From: Bacteroidota bacterium
GTDB lineage: Bacteria; Bacteroidota; Ignavibacteria; Ignavibacteriales; Ignavibacteriaceae
Direction of reading: 5' to 3'
Assembly (NCBI GenBank): GCA_021778375.1
Contig: JAJYCM010000157.1
Span: 1-6,486, forward strand
Length of the DNA stretch: 6,486 nt
The notes beneath the pieces are model-generated. The model did not search any database. It was given only the letters and a program-made list of their open reading frames with translations, and had not been told where the DNA came from. Shown piece after piece: positions 1-6,354 of the stretch (the stretch's first letter is position 1; each line of letters begins with the position of its first letter). Position numbers and translations under genes: made by a program.

Positions 1-144
1 TCTCTTTCCAATGAACCGGTGCAAATTGATAAGATTGCTGCAGTTACAAACTTATCTACTTCCGACTGCCTTGTTCATCTTCTTTCATTGGAATTCAAAG
101 GAGTGGTGAAGCAATTACCAGGAAAAATGTTTGCGCTTCTGTAA
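1..144 (+). CDS. dprA: DNA-processing protein DprA, C-terminal end (partial at left edge)
   Basis: Reading frame 1 is open from the first base to a TAA at 142-144, giving 47 residues with no start in the window. The peptide opens LSNEPVQIDKIA, continues with NLSTSDCLVHLLSLEFKG and ends VVKQLPGKMFALL. This matches the C-terminal winged-helix domain of DprA/Smf, whose hallmark is a leucine-rich LLxLExKGxV stretch followed by LPG and an aromatic residue. In known DprA proteins the preceding Rossmann-like domain binds single-stranded DNA and loads RecA during natural transformation; that part lies outside the window. The gene converges on the minus-strand methyltransferase with only 2 bases between the stops. 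Recognition rests on a short but characteristic tail. Confidence 0.86.
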   Translation, partial: SLSNEPVQIDKIAAVTNLSTSDCLVHLLSLEFKGVVKQLPGKMFALL

Positions 145-146
145 TC

Positions 147-1127
147 TCAAATTTTCTTCATGAAAAGAACCGCCTGATCACCTTCTCCGATAATATTTAA
201 TCTTTCCGTTTCTCTTTCAAATTTTTCAATCTCCACCCTTGAGAAAATTGAATTATCTTGGTTGATAAAGAATGATCTTTGATCCATCAACGGTATATCC
301 CTTTTATATTGTTCGCTGCCCCAAAATTGGATGCTTCGGGAATCAAAAAAGGTGTTGATAATTTCAAGCCTATATTTATCCGCCAAGTATTTTATACTCT
401 CTAATGAGTGATTGTAAAAATGCCTCGGTGCTTCAAGAGCAAACCAATTCTCCCGATAAAATTTCCATGAATAAGAACTGCAAATAGGGATTCTAATTAA
501 TAAATCTTTACCTTCTGTAAGCATTGATGAAAGCTTGTTAAATATTCCATGTTGATCTTCAAAATGCTCTAATGAATGGTGCATCATTATCAGATCGAAT
601 TTTTCGGTGAGCTCATTCAAATCCTTCTTAAATATCCTAACACCATTATGATAGTAAATATCTTTTCCGATGAAAGCATCAATTCCCATTAGATTCTTAA
701 ATCCGGTGTTCCCCATTCTATAAAGAAGTTTTCCGGAGCCGCATCCGATATCTAATATTTTACTTTCTAAATCAATGTTAAATTTTTTAAGCCATCCTAT
801 GTAAGTTGGCTCTCCGTATTTATAAAACAATAATTTTCCCAGATTATTTTTGATGCCGAGTGCATAACGGTCGCGAAAAACGTTAAGTTTTTGCTTCAAA
901 TATTTTTCTTTATGAATTTGAAAAGAAAAATATTCTTTCGGATAATATTTTGATAAGTCCGCCGGAGGATTTACTAATTGGAGGCATCCGCAACCGGAAC
1001 ACTGGCAATATATAAATTCATCTCTTGTTCCAAACTGCATCTCTCTAACATTGTAGAATTGATTATCATTTTTGTTGCCGCATATTTTGCAGGGAAATTC
1101 CATTAGTATTTTTTTCTGTTTTTCCAT
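147..1127 (-). CDS. Class I SAM-dependent methyltransferase with N-terminal zinc-ribbon-like motif
   Basis: A 326-residue protein. Two Cys pairs near the N-terminus (C13/C16 and C43/C46, with C41 and C48 alongside) look like a zinc-binding ribbon. A Rossmann methyltransferase domain follows: SAM-binding motif I is DIGCGSG at 126-132, the acidic end of strand 2 is GID at 148-150, and a FDLIMMHHSLEHF segment sits at 177-189. The APRHFYNHSLESI region (233-245) and the C-terminal GEGDQAV are typical of methyltransferases in surface-polysaccharide and natural-product loci. The acceptor substrate cannot be told. It lacks the extra C-terminal domain of the roughly 410-residue sugar C-methyltransferases. 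The start is uncertain: ATG at 1127 lies inside rarA, with a weak GGAAAG 12 bases upstream. ATG at 1103 (residue 9) forms a TAATG overlap with the rarA stop and places the first Cys at residue 5, so it is equally plausible. Confidence 0.85.
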   Translation of the reverse strand: MEKQKKILMEFPCKICGNKNDNQFYNVREMQFGTRDEFIYCQCSGCGCLQLVNPPADLSKYYPKEYFSFQIHKEKYLKQKLNVFRDRYALGIKNNLGKLLFYKYGEPTYIGWLKKFNIDLESKILDIGCGSGKLLYRMGNTGFKNLMGIDAFIGKDIYYHNGVRIFKKDLNELTEKFDLIMMHHSLEHFEDQHGIFNKLSSMLTEGKDLLIRIPICSSYSWKFYRENWFALEAPRHFYNHSLESIKYLADKYRLEIINTFFDSRSIQFWGSEQYKRDIPLMDQRSFFINQDNSIFSRVEIEKFERETERLNIIGEGDQAVLFMKKI

Positions 1128-2395
1128 AAAAGCTTTAATCTTTCCTTCAAAGACTTTTCCTGCCCGTTTTCTGTCGGAAAATAATACTGTGTATTTTTTA
1201 ATTCTTCAGGAAGATAATTTTCTGCCACAAAATGATTCTCATAATCGTGAGGATATTTATATTCCCTTCCGTAGCCAATATCTTTCATCAATTTGGTAGG
1301 TGCATTTCTTAAATAAACCGGCACGTTATAGAGAGGTTGATTCTTTACATCCGCAAAAGCTTTTTCCATTCCCATATATGAAGCATTACTCTTTGGAGAG
1401 GACGCAAGATAAGTAGCGCATTGAGCTAAAATAATTCTTGCCTCCGGCATTCCGACTTTATCAACAGCGCTGAACGCAGCTTCAGCTAACACTAATCCGT
1501 TTGGAGATGCGTTTCCGATGTCTTCAGAAGCAAGAATAACTAGCCGGCGAGCGATAAATAAAGGATCTTCGCCGCCTTCAAGCATCCTTGCCATCCAATA
1601 AAGAGCCGCATCGGGGTCGCTGCCTCTTATGCTTTTTATGAATGCTGAAATTACATTATAATGTTCTTCCCCGCTTTTATCATAAAGAATGTTTTTCTTC
1701 TGAACCACATTCTCTAAAACTTCTTTATCAATTTTTATTTCACCGGTATGAATTTGCTGAAGAACAGCCGCCTCAAAAATGCTTAGCATTGAGCGGGCAT
1801 CACCTCCTGAAAGGTAGAGCAAAAAATTTATATCAATTTCTATGAAGTTTAACGAGACAAGGAATTCATCTTTTTTAATTGCAGAATTTAGAATACCGGT
1901 TAAATTGTCTTTTGATAGCTCCTCCAGAATATAAACCCTTGCTCTTGAACGAAGCGCCGGTATTACTTCAAAGGACGGATTCTCAGTTGTAGCTCCGATT
2001 AAAATAATTAATCCGGATTCAACCGAATTAAGCAAAGCATCCTGTTGCGCTTTATTAAAACGGTGTATTTCATCAATGAATAAAATGGTCTTCCGATTCA
2101 TTAATTTATTTTGGGAAGCTATGTCTATTACCGAGCGAATGTCTTTTACACCTGAAGAAACGGCATTGATCTGATGAAATTCAGATTTCGTATGTTCGGC
2201 AATTATTCTTGCGATTGTTGTCTTCCCGGTGCCGGGAGGTCCCCATAAAATAAATGAACTCAGGCTGTCATTTTCAATCATCAAACGAATTGGTTTTCCT
2301 TTACCAAGCAATGATTCCTGCCCTTGAAACTCATCTAAAGTTTTCGGCCGGACTCTCTCAGCAAGCGGTATTTGAGGAAAGTCGTTTTTATGCAT
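1103..2395 (-). CDS. rarA: Replication-associated recombination protein A (RarA/MgsA), AAA+ ATPase
   Basis: A 430-residue protein, close to the usual RarA length (about 440). It opens with PLAERVRPKTLDEFQGQ (10-26), the clamp-loader-like N-terminal signature. Walker A is GPPGTGKT at 52-59, Walker B is ILFIDEIHRF at 104-113, sensor 1 is GATTENPSF at 134-142, the arginine finger lies in RSRAR at 149-153, and the sensor 2 region is SGGDARS at 196-202. The C-terminal half has the family's tetramerisation region, including SDPDAALYWMARMLEGGEDP (259-278) and the LASEDIGNA segment (288-296). Known RarA proteins form tetramers, bind SSB and act at stalled forks and DNA gaps. The gene follows the ftsB-like gene by 8 bases without a clear Shine-Dalgarno. 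Its last codons (AGA AAA AAA TAC TAA) contain an A7 run and overlap the methyltransferase start. Confidence 0.95.
   Translation of the reverse strand: MHKNDFPQIPLAERVRPKTLDEFQGQESLLGKGKPIRLMIENDSLSSFILWGPPGTGKTTIARIIAEHTKSEFHQINAVSSGVKDIRSVIDIASQNKLMNRKTILFIDEIHRFNKAQQDALLNSVESGLIILIGATTENPSFEVIPALRSRARVYILEELSKDNLTGILNSAIKKDEFLVSLNFIEIDINFLLYLSGGDARSMLSIFEAAVLQQIHTGEIKIDKEVLENVVQKKNILYDKSGEEHYNVISAFIKSIRGSDPDAALYWMARMLEGGEDPLFIARRLVILASEDIGNASPNGLVLAEAAFSAVDKVGMPEARIILAQCATYLASSPKSNASYMGMEKAFADVKNQPLYNVPVYLRNAPTKLMKDIGYGREYKYPHDYENHFVAENYLPEELKNTQYYFPTENGQEKSLKERLKLLWKNRKKY
1109..1115 (-). other. A AAA AAA heptamer at rarA/methyltransferase overlap (possible -1 frameshift site)
   Basis: rarA ends AGA AAA AAA TAC TAA, with the A AAA AAA heptamer in the register needed for -1 slippage. 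After slipping, the ribosome would read ATA CTA ATG, which is the methyltransferase frame from its residue 7, joining RarA (429 residues) to the methyltransferase. No clear stimulatory Shine-Dalgarno or hairpin was seen, and a RarA-methyltransferase fusion has no obvious biological sense, so chance from lysine AAA codons is the more likely reason. Confidence 0.15.
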
Positions 2396-2403
2396 TTTAA
2401 GAC

Positions 2404-2697
2404 TTACTTTTCAATTATCTTAATTGTTGTTTCTCCCTTTCTAATCATTCCGTATTTTTCTCGTGCAATCTTTTCTATTTTTGCCGGATCTTTTCTCTGC
2501 AATGAATCTATTTCTGCTTGAAGGCTTTTGTTATCTTTATCTACAGTTAAAATTTGTTCCTTCAAATCATTCACATCGCTTTTTAACTTTAAGTATTTTA
2601 AGATTCCCTCATCGTTAAAAAAAATATATACTGCACCTACAAGAAAAATCAGACCTAAAATGATAAATAAAGTTTTATTGAACCTTGATGAAGCCAT
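2404..2697 (-). CDS. Septum formation initiator family protein (FtsB/DivIC-like)
   Basis: A 97-residue single-pass membrane protein. A short basic cytoplasmic start (MASSRFNK) is followed by one hydrophobic segment at about 9-27. Next comes a coiled-coil-like stretch at about 35-68 (LKSDVNDLKEQIL...LQAEIDSLQ), then the family's C-terminal motif KIEKIAREKYGMIRKGE at 73-89. Known FtsB/DivIC proteins pair with FtsL, and in many bacteria with FtsQ/DivIB, to activate septal peptidoglycan synthesis; the coiled coil would lie outside the cytoplasmic membrane. The AREKYGMIRKGE ending favours FtsB/DivIC over FtsL. The start codon is one base after the ddl stop (TAAAATG) and there is no obvious Shine-Dalgarno, so translation is probably coupled to ddl. 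The exact orthologue name is left open. Confidence 0.88.
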   Translation of the reverse strand: MASSRFNKTLFIILGLIFLVGAVYIFFNDEGILKYLKLKSDVNDLKEQILTVDKDNKSLQAEIDSLQRKDPAKIEKIAREKYGMIRKGETTIKIIEK

Positions 2698-2698
2698 T

Positions 2699-3703
2699 TT
2701 AAAGTGACAACTTAATTATTTTATCAATTAACTCTTCAAAAGAAATTCCCACTGCCTTAGCCATCTTCGGAACTAAACTTGTAGATGTCATCCCTGGCAG
2801 TGAATTTACCTCAAGACAATATGTCTTGAATTCGTCGTTAACTCTAAAATCAACTCGACCATAAGAGCTGCATTCAAGAGCTTCAAATGCCTTTAAAGCT
2901 TGCGACTGTAATTCCTCTTTTACATTTTCCGGAAGGTTTGCAGGCACTTCATACTCGCTCATACCGTGCGTGTATTTGCACTCGTAATCATAAATTCCAT
3001 GCTTCGGCTTTATTTCGAGAACGGGCAAAGCTTTGTTATCTATAATTCCAACTGTCACTTCGTGCCCGGCGATATACTCTTCAATCAAAACTTTTCCCGA
3101 AAACTGGAATGCCAGGTCAACCGCATCTAAAACTTCCGCTGCGGATTGACAAATCGTTAACCCAACTGTGGAGCCTTGATCATTTGGCTTTATTACACAC
3201 GGATAACCAAATTTATCTTTTATTTCTTTTATTAATTTTTCAACATCAAGGTTTTTCTTCTCAATTGCTATCCACTTTGGAGTACTAACACCGTAATGTT
3301 GAAATAAAATCTTTGACATGATTTTATCCATAGACATTGCGCTTGAGATTATATTAGAACCTGTGTACTTTACTCCGCGCAGTTCAAGAAGTGATTGTAT
3401 CGTTCCGTCTTCGCCCCACTTTCCGTGAAGACCGATGAATGCAATATCAACATCATCAAAAAGTGAGGAATTAATTGTCTCCACATAATTACGGTTCGAT
3501 AATTCTGAAAAATCTTTCTCATCGAAAAAATCTGATTCATTCACCGGTTGATTTTTTCCGTAAGCCGGGTCAATTAATACAATTTGGTATCCCAAATTTT
3601 TTAATGCTTTATTAATTGACAAACTTGATGATTTAGAGACTTCTCTTTCCGGCGATGTTCCGCCTAATAGTAAAGCAACTTTTATATTAGAATTTCCCAT
3701 CAT
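2699..3703 (-). CDS. ddl: D-alanine--D-alanine ligase
   Basis: A 334-residue cytoplasmic ATP-grasp enzyme that joins two D-alanines for the peptidoglycan stem peptide. Visible motifs are GGTSPEREVS at 14-23, HGKWGEDGT at 93-101, ATP-contacting VIKPNDQGSTVG at 170-181, LIEEYIAGHEVTVG at 206-219, YGRVDFRVN at 281-289 and LEVNSLPGMTSTSLVPK at 297-313. By comparison with E. coli DdlB, the E15/S150/Y216 network corresponds to E19, S178 and Y244, and the metal ligands to D285, E298 and N300. The tyrosine (in CKYTHG) is the D-Ala-D-Ala form, not the D-Ala-D-lactate form. Two adjacent ATGs open the frame. The first is chosen because AGGA (3715-3718) lies 11 bases upstream. The gene is 43 bases after the aldolase stop and one base before the ftsB-like gene. 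Confidence 0.96.
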   Translation of the reverse strand: MMGNSNIKVALLLGGTSPEREVSKSSSLSINKALKNLGYQIVLIDPAYGKNQPVNESDFFDEKDFSELSNRNYVETINSSLFDDVDIAFIGLHGKWGEDGTIQSLLELRGVKYTGSNIISSAMSMDKIMSKILFQHYGVSTPKWIAIEKKNLDVEKLIKEIKDKFGYPCVIKPNDQGSTVGLTICQSAAEVLDAVDLAFQFSGKVLIEEYIAGHEVTVGIIDNKALPVLEIKPKHGIYDYECKYTHGMSEYEVPANLPENVKEELQSQALKAFEALECSSYGRVDFRVNDEFKTYCLEVNSLPGMTSTSLVPKMAKAVGISFEELIDKIIKLSL

Positions 3704-3746
3704 TAAAATTTATATCCTGTTTTTTATTCTACTTTAATTTCAATTG
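3704..3746 (-). promoter_or_regulatory. Intergenic gap with ribosome binding site of ddl
   Basis: This is the longest spacer inside the minus-strand gene run (43 bases). On the minus strand it contains AGGA (3715-3718), 11 bases before the first ddl ATG, one of the few Shine-Dalgarno-like sites in the window. The rest is AT-rich. No TAnnTTTG element, well-spaced -35/-10 pair or convincing terminator hairpin is visible, so an internal promoter is possible but not shown. Confidence 0.4.
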
Positions 3747-4385
3747 TTATTTTTCAATTCCATAAACGGTTTTAGCAATTCCTAAAAGTTCCATTACCTT
3801 TTCTGCCGGAATTTCTTTTTCCCCGCCGAGCATTCTCGCAACAAAAAGTATTTTTGCTGATTGCTCTAACTTTTCCATTTTGAAGTACGCTTCCTTCAAA
3901 GTATTTCCAAAAGTAACTGCCCCGTGATTCTTCAAAAGCAGAGCCCATGAATCCTTTATATATGGTTCCATACTCAGTGTCAATTCCTCTGTTGATGGCG
4001 TTCCATATTCGCAAAGAGGTACTTTTCCAAGGGTTAAAATTACTTCGGGAAAAATATATTTTGTAAAGCCTTCGCCAAATGTAGCAAATCCCGTTGCATA
4101 AACCGGATGGCAATGAACAACTGCATTAATGTTTTTTCTTTTTGAATAAGCAAACAAATGAATTTTCGCTTCGGTGGTAATTTCTCCTTTTCCGTTTAAT
4201 ATTTTTCCGCTTGAATCAATTTCCAAAATATCATCTTCGGAAACTTCTCCTTTACAAACTCCGGAGCGGGTTATTAAATATTTATTATTTGAAATCTTTA
4301 CGGATAAATTCCCGTCATAAGCAGCAACAAACCCCTTTTCGTAAACCCGGTGGCAGATTTCAACTAATTCTTTTAACGGCGACAT
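3747..4385 (-). CDS. Class II aldolase/adducin family protein (L-fuculose-phosphate aldolase-like)
   Basis: A 212-residue protein, close to E. coli FucA (215). The zinc ligands align nearly residue for residue: H91 and H93 in HCHP, and H154 in KNHG, against FucA H92, H94 and H155. E72 in ITTEAKIH matches the catalytic glutamate E73. The phosphate-binding DGNLSVK (24-30) and SGV segments are present. A glutamate in this place points to an aldolase, since AraD-type ribulose-phosphate epimerases carry aspartate there. Family members usually split a ketose or deoxyketose 1-phosphate into dihydroxyacetone phosphate and an aldehyde. The substrate is unknown: fuculose-1-phosphate, or 5-deoxy- or methylthio-ribulose-1-phosphate in nucleoside salvage, are candidates. 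The ATG lies inside the end of the oxidoreductase gene (13-base overlap), with GGAAG 13 bases upstream and an A-run directly before it, so translation is probably coupled. Confidence 0.88.
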   Translation of the reverse strand: MSPLKELVEICHRVYEKGFVAAYDGNLSVKISNNKYLITRSGVCKGEVSEDDILEIDSSGKILNGKGEITTEAKIHLFAYSKRKNINAVVHCHPVYATGFATFGEGFTKYIFPEVILTLGKVPLCEYGTPSTEELTLSMEPYIKDSWALLLKNHGAVTFGNTLKEAYFKMEKLEQSAKILFVARMLGGEKEIPAEKVMELLGIAKTVYGIEK

Positions 4386-5368
4386 TTTTTTTCAAGTTCT
4401 TCCATTATTTTAATATTAACCAATCCATCATAGCCCGTAACAAGAGGTTCTTCATTATTTAAGAAAGATTTTTGGACTGACTTTAGCAAATTAAAAAGTT
4501 TGTTTGCTCTTTTCCTAAAAGATTTTCTTGCCTCTCCTTCTAGAAGTATATTTAATTTGGAAGTGGCGTTCTTTGCTGCTATTAACTGATCGATGCTTAT
4601 TGCACCCTTGTGCCCCAATATTTCAATACGGTTAATTCCTTTCTTGCTGTTAAAAGAAACATTGAAATAACCGTAGCCGCCTTCTTTATAATTACAAATT
4701 GCTGCGGCGAAATCTTCAACTTCACTGCCATATATAATATTGTCCATAACTCCGTTAACCTCGGTTATTTCTCCACCGAAAAACCGAAGTAAATCTATCA
4801 TATGTGTTCCTACATCTCTTAAAGCGCCCCCTCCGCTCTCTTCTTTTTTGAATCTGAAATTTGTATCAGGCGGTAAATCAAAATTATATGAAACATTTAT
4901 TGAAATGAGCTTTCCTAAAAGTTGATTATCCAGCAACTCCTTTGCTTTTAAAATTGAAGGATGAAAACGCAGTGGATAATTAACTGACAAAAGAACATTA
5001 TGCCGCTTGCAAACATTCACCATTTTTTCTGCCTGGGCAGAGGTAAGCGCCAAAGGTTTTTCGCATAAAATATTCTTCCCGGCTTCTGCAGCTTTTATTA
5101 CTTCTTCGTAATGATGATTGTTTGCGCTCCCGATATAGACAGCATCTATATCGGATTGCAAAAACTCTTCATAATTATTAAAATAATTCGGAGCTCCGAA
5201 TTTTTCCGAAATAACCTTTGCTCTTTCACGGTTGTTGCTAAAAACAGAATTCAGTGTGCTTCTTCTTAAAAGATGGAGCGTCGGTATAAAAGACAATTCA
5301 GAATATCTCCCGCAGCCTGCAACTCCCCATTTAATTTTTTTTAGTCTCGGTGATTTTATTGTTTTCAT
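4373..5368 (-). CDS. Gfo/Idh/MocA family NAD(P)-dependent oxidoreductase
   Basis: A 331-residue cytoplasmic enzyme without a signal peptide or Tat motif. The N-terminal Rossmann fold shows the dinucleotide-binding GVAGCGRYSE at 15-24. The family's CEKPLAL is at 102-108, with the EKP lysine K104 near the nicotinamide. The catalytic motif GGGALRDVGTHMIDLLRFF spans 179-197 with D185, H189 and D192. A C-terminal substrate-binding domain follows with VEDFAAA (217-223) and the LGHKGAISID strand (251-260). Relatives oxidise or reduce a sugar, inositol or sugar-acid carbon; the substrate here is not predictable. It follows metF by 20 bases and overlaps the aldolase by 13, suggesting a shared pathway with the aldolase. 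The last codons hold an A8 run (4385-4392) just before the stop. Confidence 0.93.
   Translation of the reverse strand: MKTIKSPRLKKIKWGVAGCGRYSELSFIPTLHLLRRSTLNSVFSNNRERAKVISEKFGAPNYFNNYEEFLQSDIDAVYIGSANNHHYEEVIKAAEAGKNILCEKPLALTSAQAEKMVNVCKRHNVLLSVNYPLRFHPSILKAKELLDNQLLGKLISINVSYNFDLPPDTNFRFKKEESGGGALRDVGTHMIDLLRFFGGEITEVNGVMDNIIYGSEVEDFAAAICNYKEGGYGYFNVSFNSKKGINRIEILGHKGAISIDQLIAAKNATSKLNILLEGEARKSFRKRANKLFNLLKSVQKSFLNNEEPLVTGYDGLVNIKIMEELEKKCRR
4385..4391 (-). other. A AAA AAA heptamer at oxidoreductase/aldolase overlap (possible -1 frameshift site)
   Basis: The oxidoreductase gene ends GAA AAA AAA TGT CGC CGT TAA. The A AAA AAA heptamer lies in register for tandem -1 slippage. The next codon after slipping is the ATG of the aldolase, which would give a continuous protein of about 540 residues (328 + 212). 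GGAAG (4399-4403) lies 7 bases upstream of the heptamer, where a Shine-Dalgarno could stimulate slippage, but no strong downstream hairpin was seen. An A-rich start region for the aldolase explains the run equally well. Confidence 0.25.
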
Positions 5369-5388
5369 TTCAAAAGGCTATTTCTTTT

Positions 5389-6354
5389 TTAATATATTTT
5401 TTTATGAAGCTTTAATCTATCCATCAATTTTTTTACGGGTCCGGAATTTTGCATTATATAAAAATGAATACTTAAAACTCCTTTATTAAAAAGCTCTTCA
5501 ACTTGCTTAGCCGCCCACTCAACACCAATGTCCATTACATGCTCATTCTTTGCGGCATAAACTTCGTCAACTAACTCAGAAGGAAGATTAATATAAAAAT
5601 TCTTAGGAACGTTAATCAGATGGGTTTTATTAGTTAAAATCTTTAGCCCGGGAATTATCGGTACATTTACGCCTTCTTTCCGGGACAGTTCAACATAATT
5701 AAAATAAGCTTTGTTATCGTAGAACATTTGAGTCACTATATAATCCGCACCGGCATCTACTTTTGCTTTAGCAAATTTTATATCGGTAATTAAGTTTGGA
5801 GCAGCGTAATGTTTCTCAGGGTAGCCGCCTACCCCAACACAAAAATCAGAAGGTTTTGCATCCAAAAGATTCTCTTCTAAATATTTGCCGCGATTCATTG
5901 AAACAATTTGTGCTACTAAATCGACGGCATGTTTATTAGCGCTTTTCCCTTCAGGTATTGGCTTTTGATAACCATTGTCATCGCCGCGAATCGCGAGCAC
6001 ATTGTCAATTCCTAAATATCTTAACTCGATCAAAAAATCTTCCGTTTCCTCGCGGGTAAATCCCTGGGTTAGAATATGTGGCACTGCGTCAATATTATAT
6101 TTATTCTGGATAAGCGCGCAAATGCCCAGCGTGCCGGGCCTTTTCCTCTTAATTTTTTTTTCGATACCGTGCGGAGTCTCTTCATAATAAACTTCAGCCG
6201 AGTGACTTGTTATATCTATAAATGGGGGATTGAATTTTGTTATATCGTCCAAAACCGAGAGTAAACTTTTTATATCTCCACCTCGTTTTGGCGGAATTAA
6301 TTCAAAGCTGATTAAGGGTTCTTTTGCCTTAGAAAGATGTTCTGTTACTTTCAT
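5389..6354 (-). CDS. metF: 5,10-methylenetetrahydrofolate reductase
   Basis: A 321-residue flavoprotein with a TIM-barrel fold and no C-terminal regulatory domain, the usual bacterial form. It reduces 5,10-methylene-tetrahydrofolate to 5-methyl-tetrahydrofolate, the methyl donor for methionine synthase. The catalytic glutamate is E18 in SFELIPPKRG (16-25). The FAD/folate motif AIRGDD is at 121-126, with D125 corresponding to E. coli D120. YIVTQMFYD at 205-213 carries Q209, matching E. coli Q183. The stretch KRPGTLGICALIQNKYNID (71-89) and the HILTQGFTREET segment resemble Bacteroidota-type MetF more than the enterobacterial enzyme. The ATG follows an A/T-rich leader with no Shine-Dalgarno. 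It is the first gene of the minus-strand run. Its ending codons overlap nothing; 20 bases separate it from the oxidoreductase. Confidence 0.95.
   Translation of the reverse strand: MKVTEHLSKAKEPLISFELIPPKRGGDIKSLLSVLDDITKFNPPFIDITSHSAEVYYEETPHGIEKKIKRKRPGTLGICALIQNKYNIDAVPHILTQGFTREETEDFLIELRYLGIDNVLAIRGDDNGYQKPIPEGKSANKHAVDLVAQIVSMNRGKYLEENLLDAKPSDFCVGVGGYPEKHYAAPNLITDIKFAKAKVDAGADYIVTQMFYDNKAYFNYVELSRKEGVNVPIIPGLKILTNKTHLINVPKNFYINLPSELVDEVYAAKNEHVMDIGVEWAAKQVEELFNKGVLSIHFYIMQNSGPVKKLMDRLKLHKKIY

Noticed and set aside
1072..1299. Plus-strand open frames opposite rarA, the oxidoreductase and metF (e.g. 1072-1299, 1642-1845, 5232-5489, 5975-6187)
   Set aside because: All are antisense shadows of well-recognised genes, with low-complexity Phe/Leu/Ser-rich peptides and no known motif.
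2699..3703. Ddl as a vancomycin-resistance type D-Ala-D-Lac ligase
   Set aside because: The omega-loop residue is tyrosine (Y244), with the E19/S178/Y244 set of ordinary D-Ala-D-Ala ligases, and there is no vanH or vanX neighbour.
3772..4113. 113-residue minus-strand open frame inside the aldolase gene
   Set aside because: It lies wholly within the aldolase in another frame, is rich in Cys, Trp and Arg, has no family resemblance, and the aldolase frame carries all catalytic motifs.
5389..5406. A7 run at the end of metF as a third frameshift site
   Set aside because: The codon before the two AAA codons ends in T, not A, and the -1 frame hits a stop at 5378-5380 before the oxidoreductase ATG.
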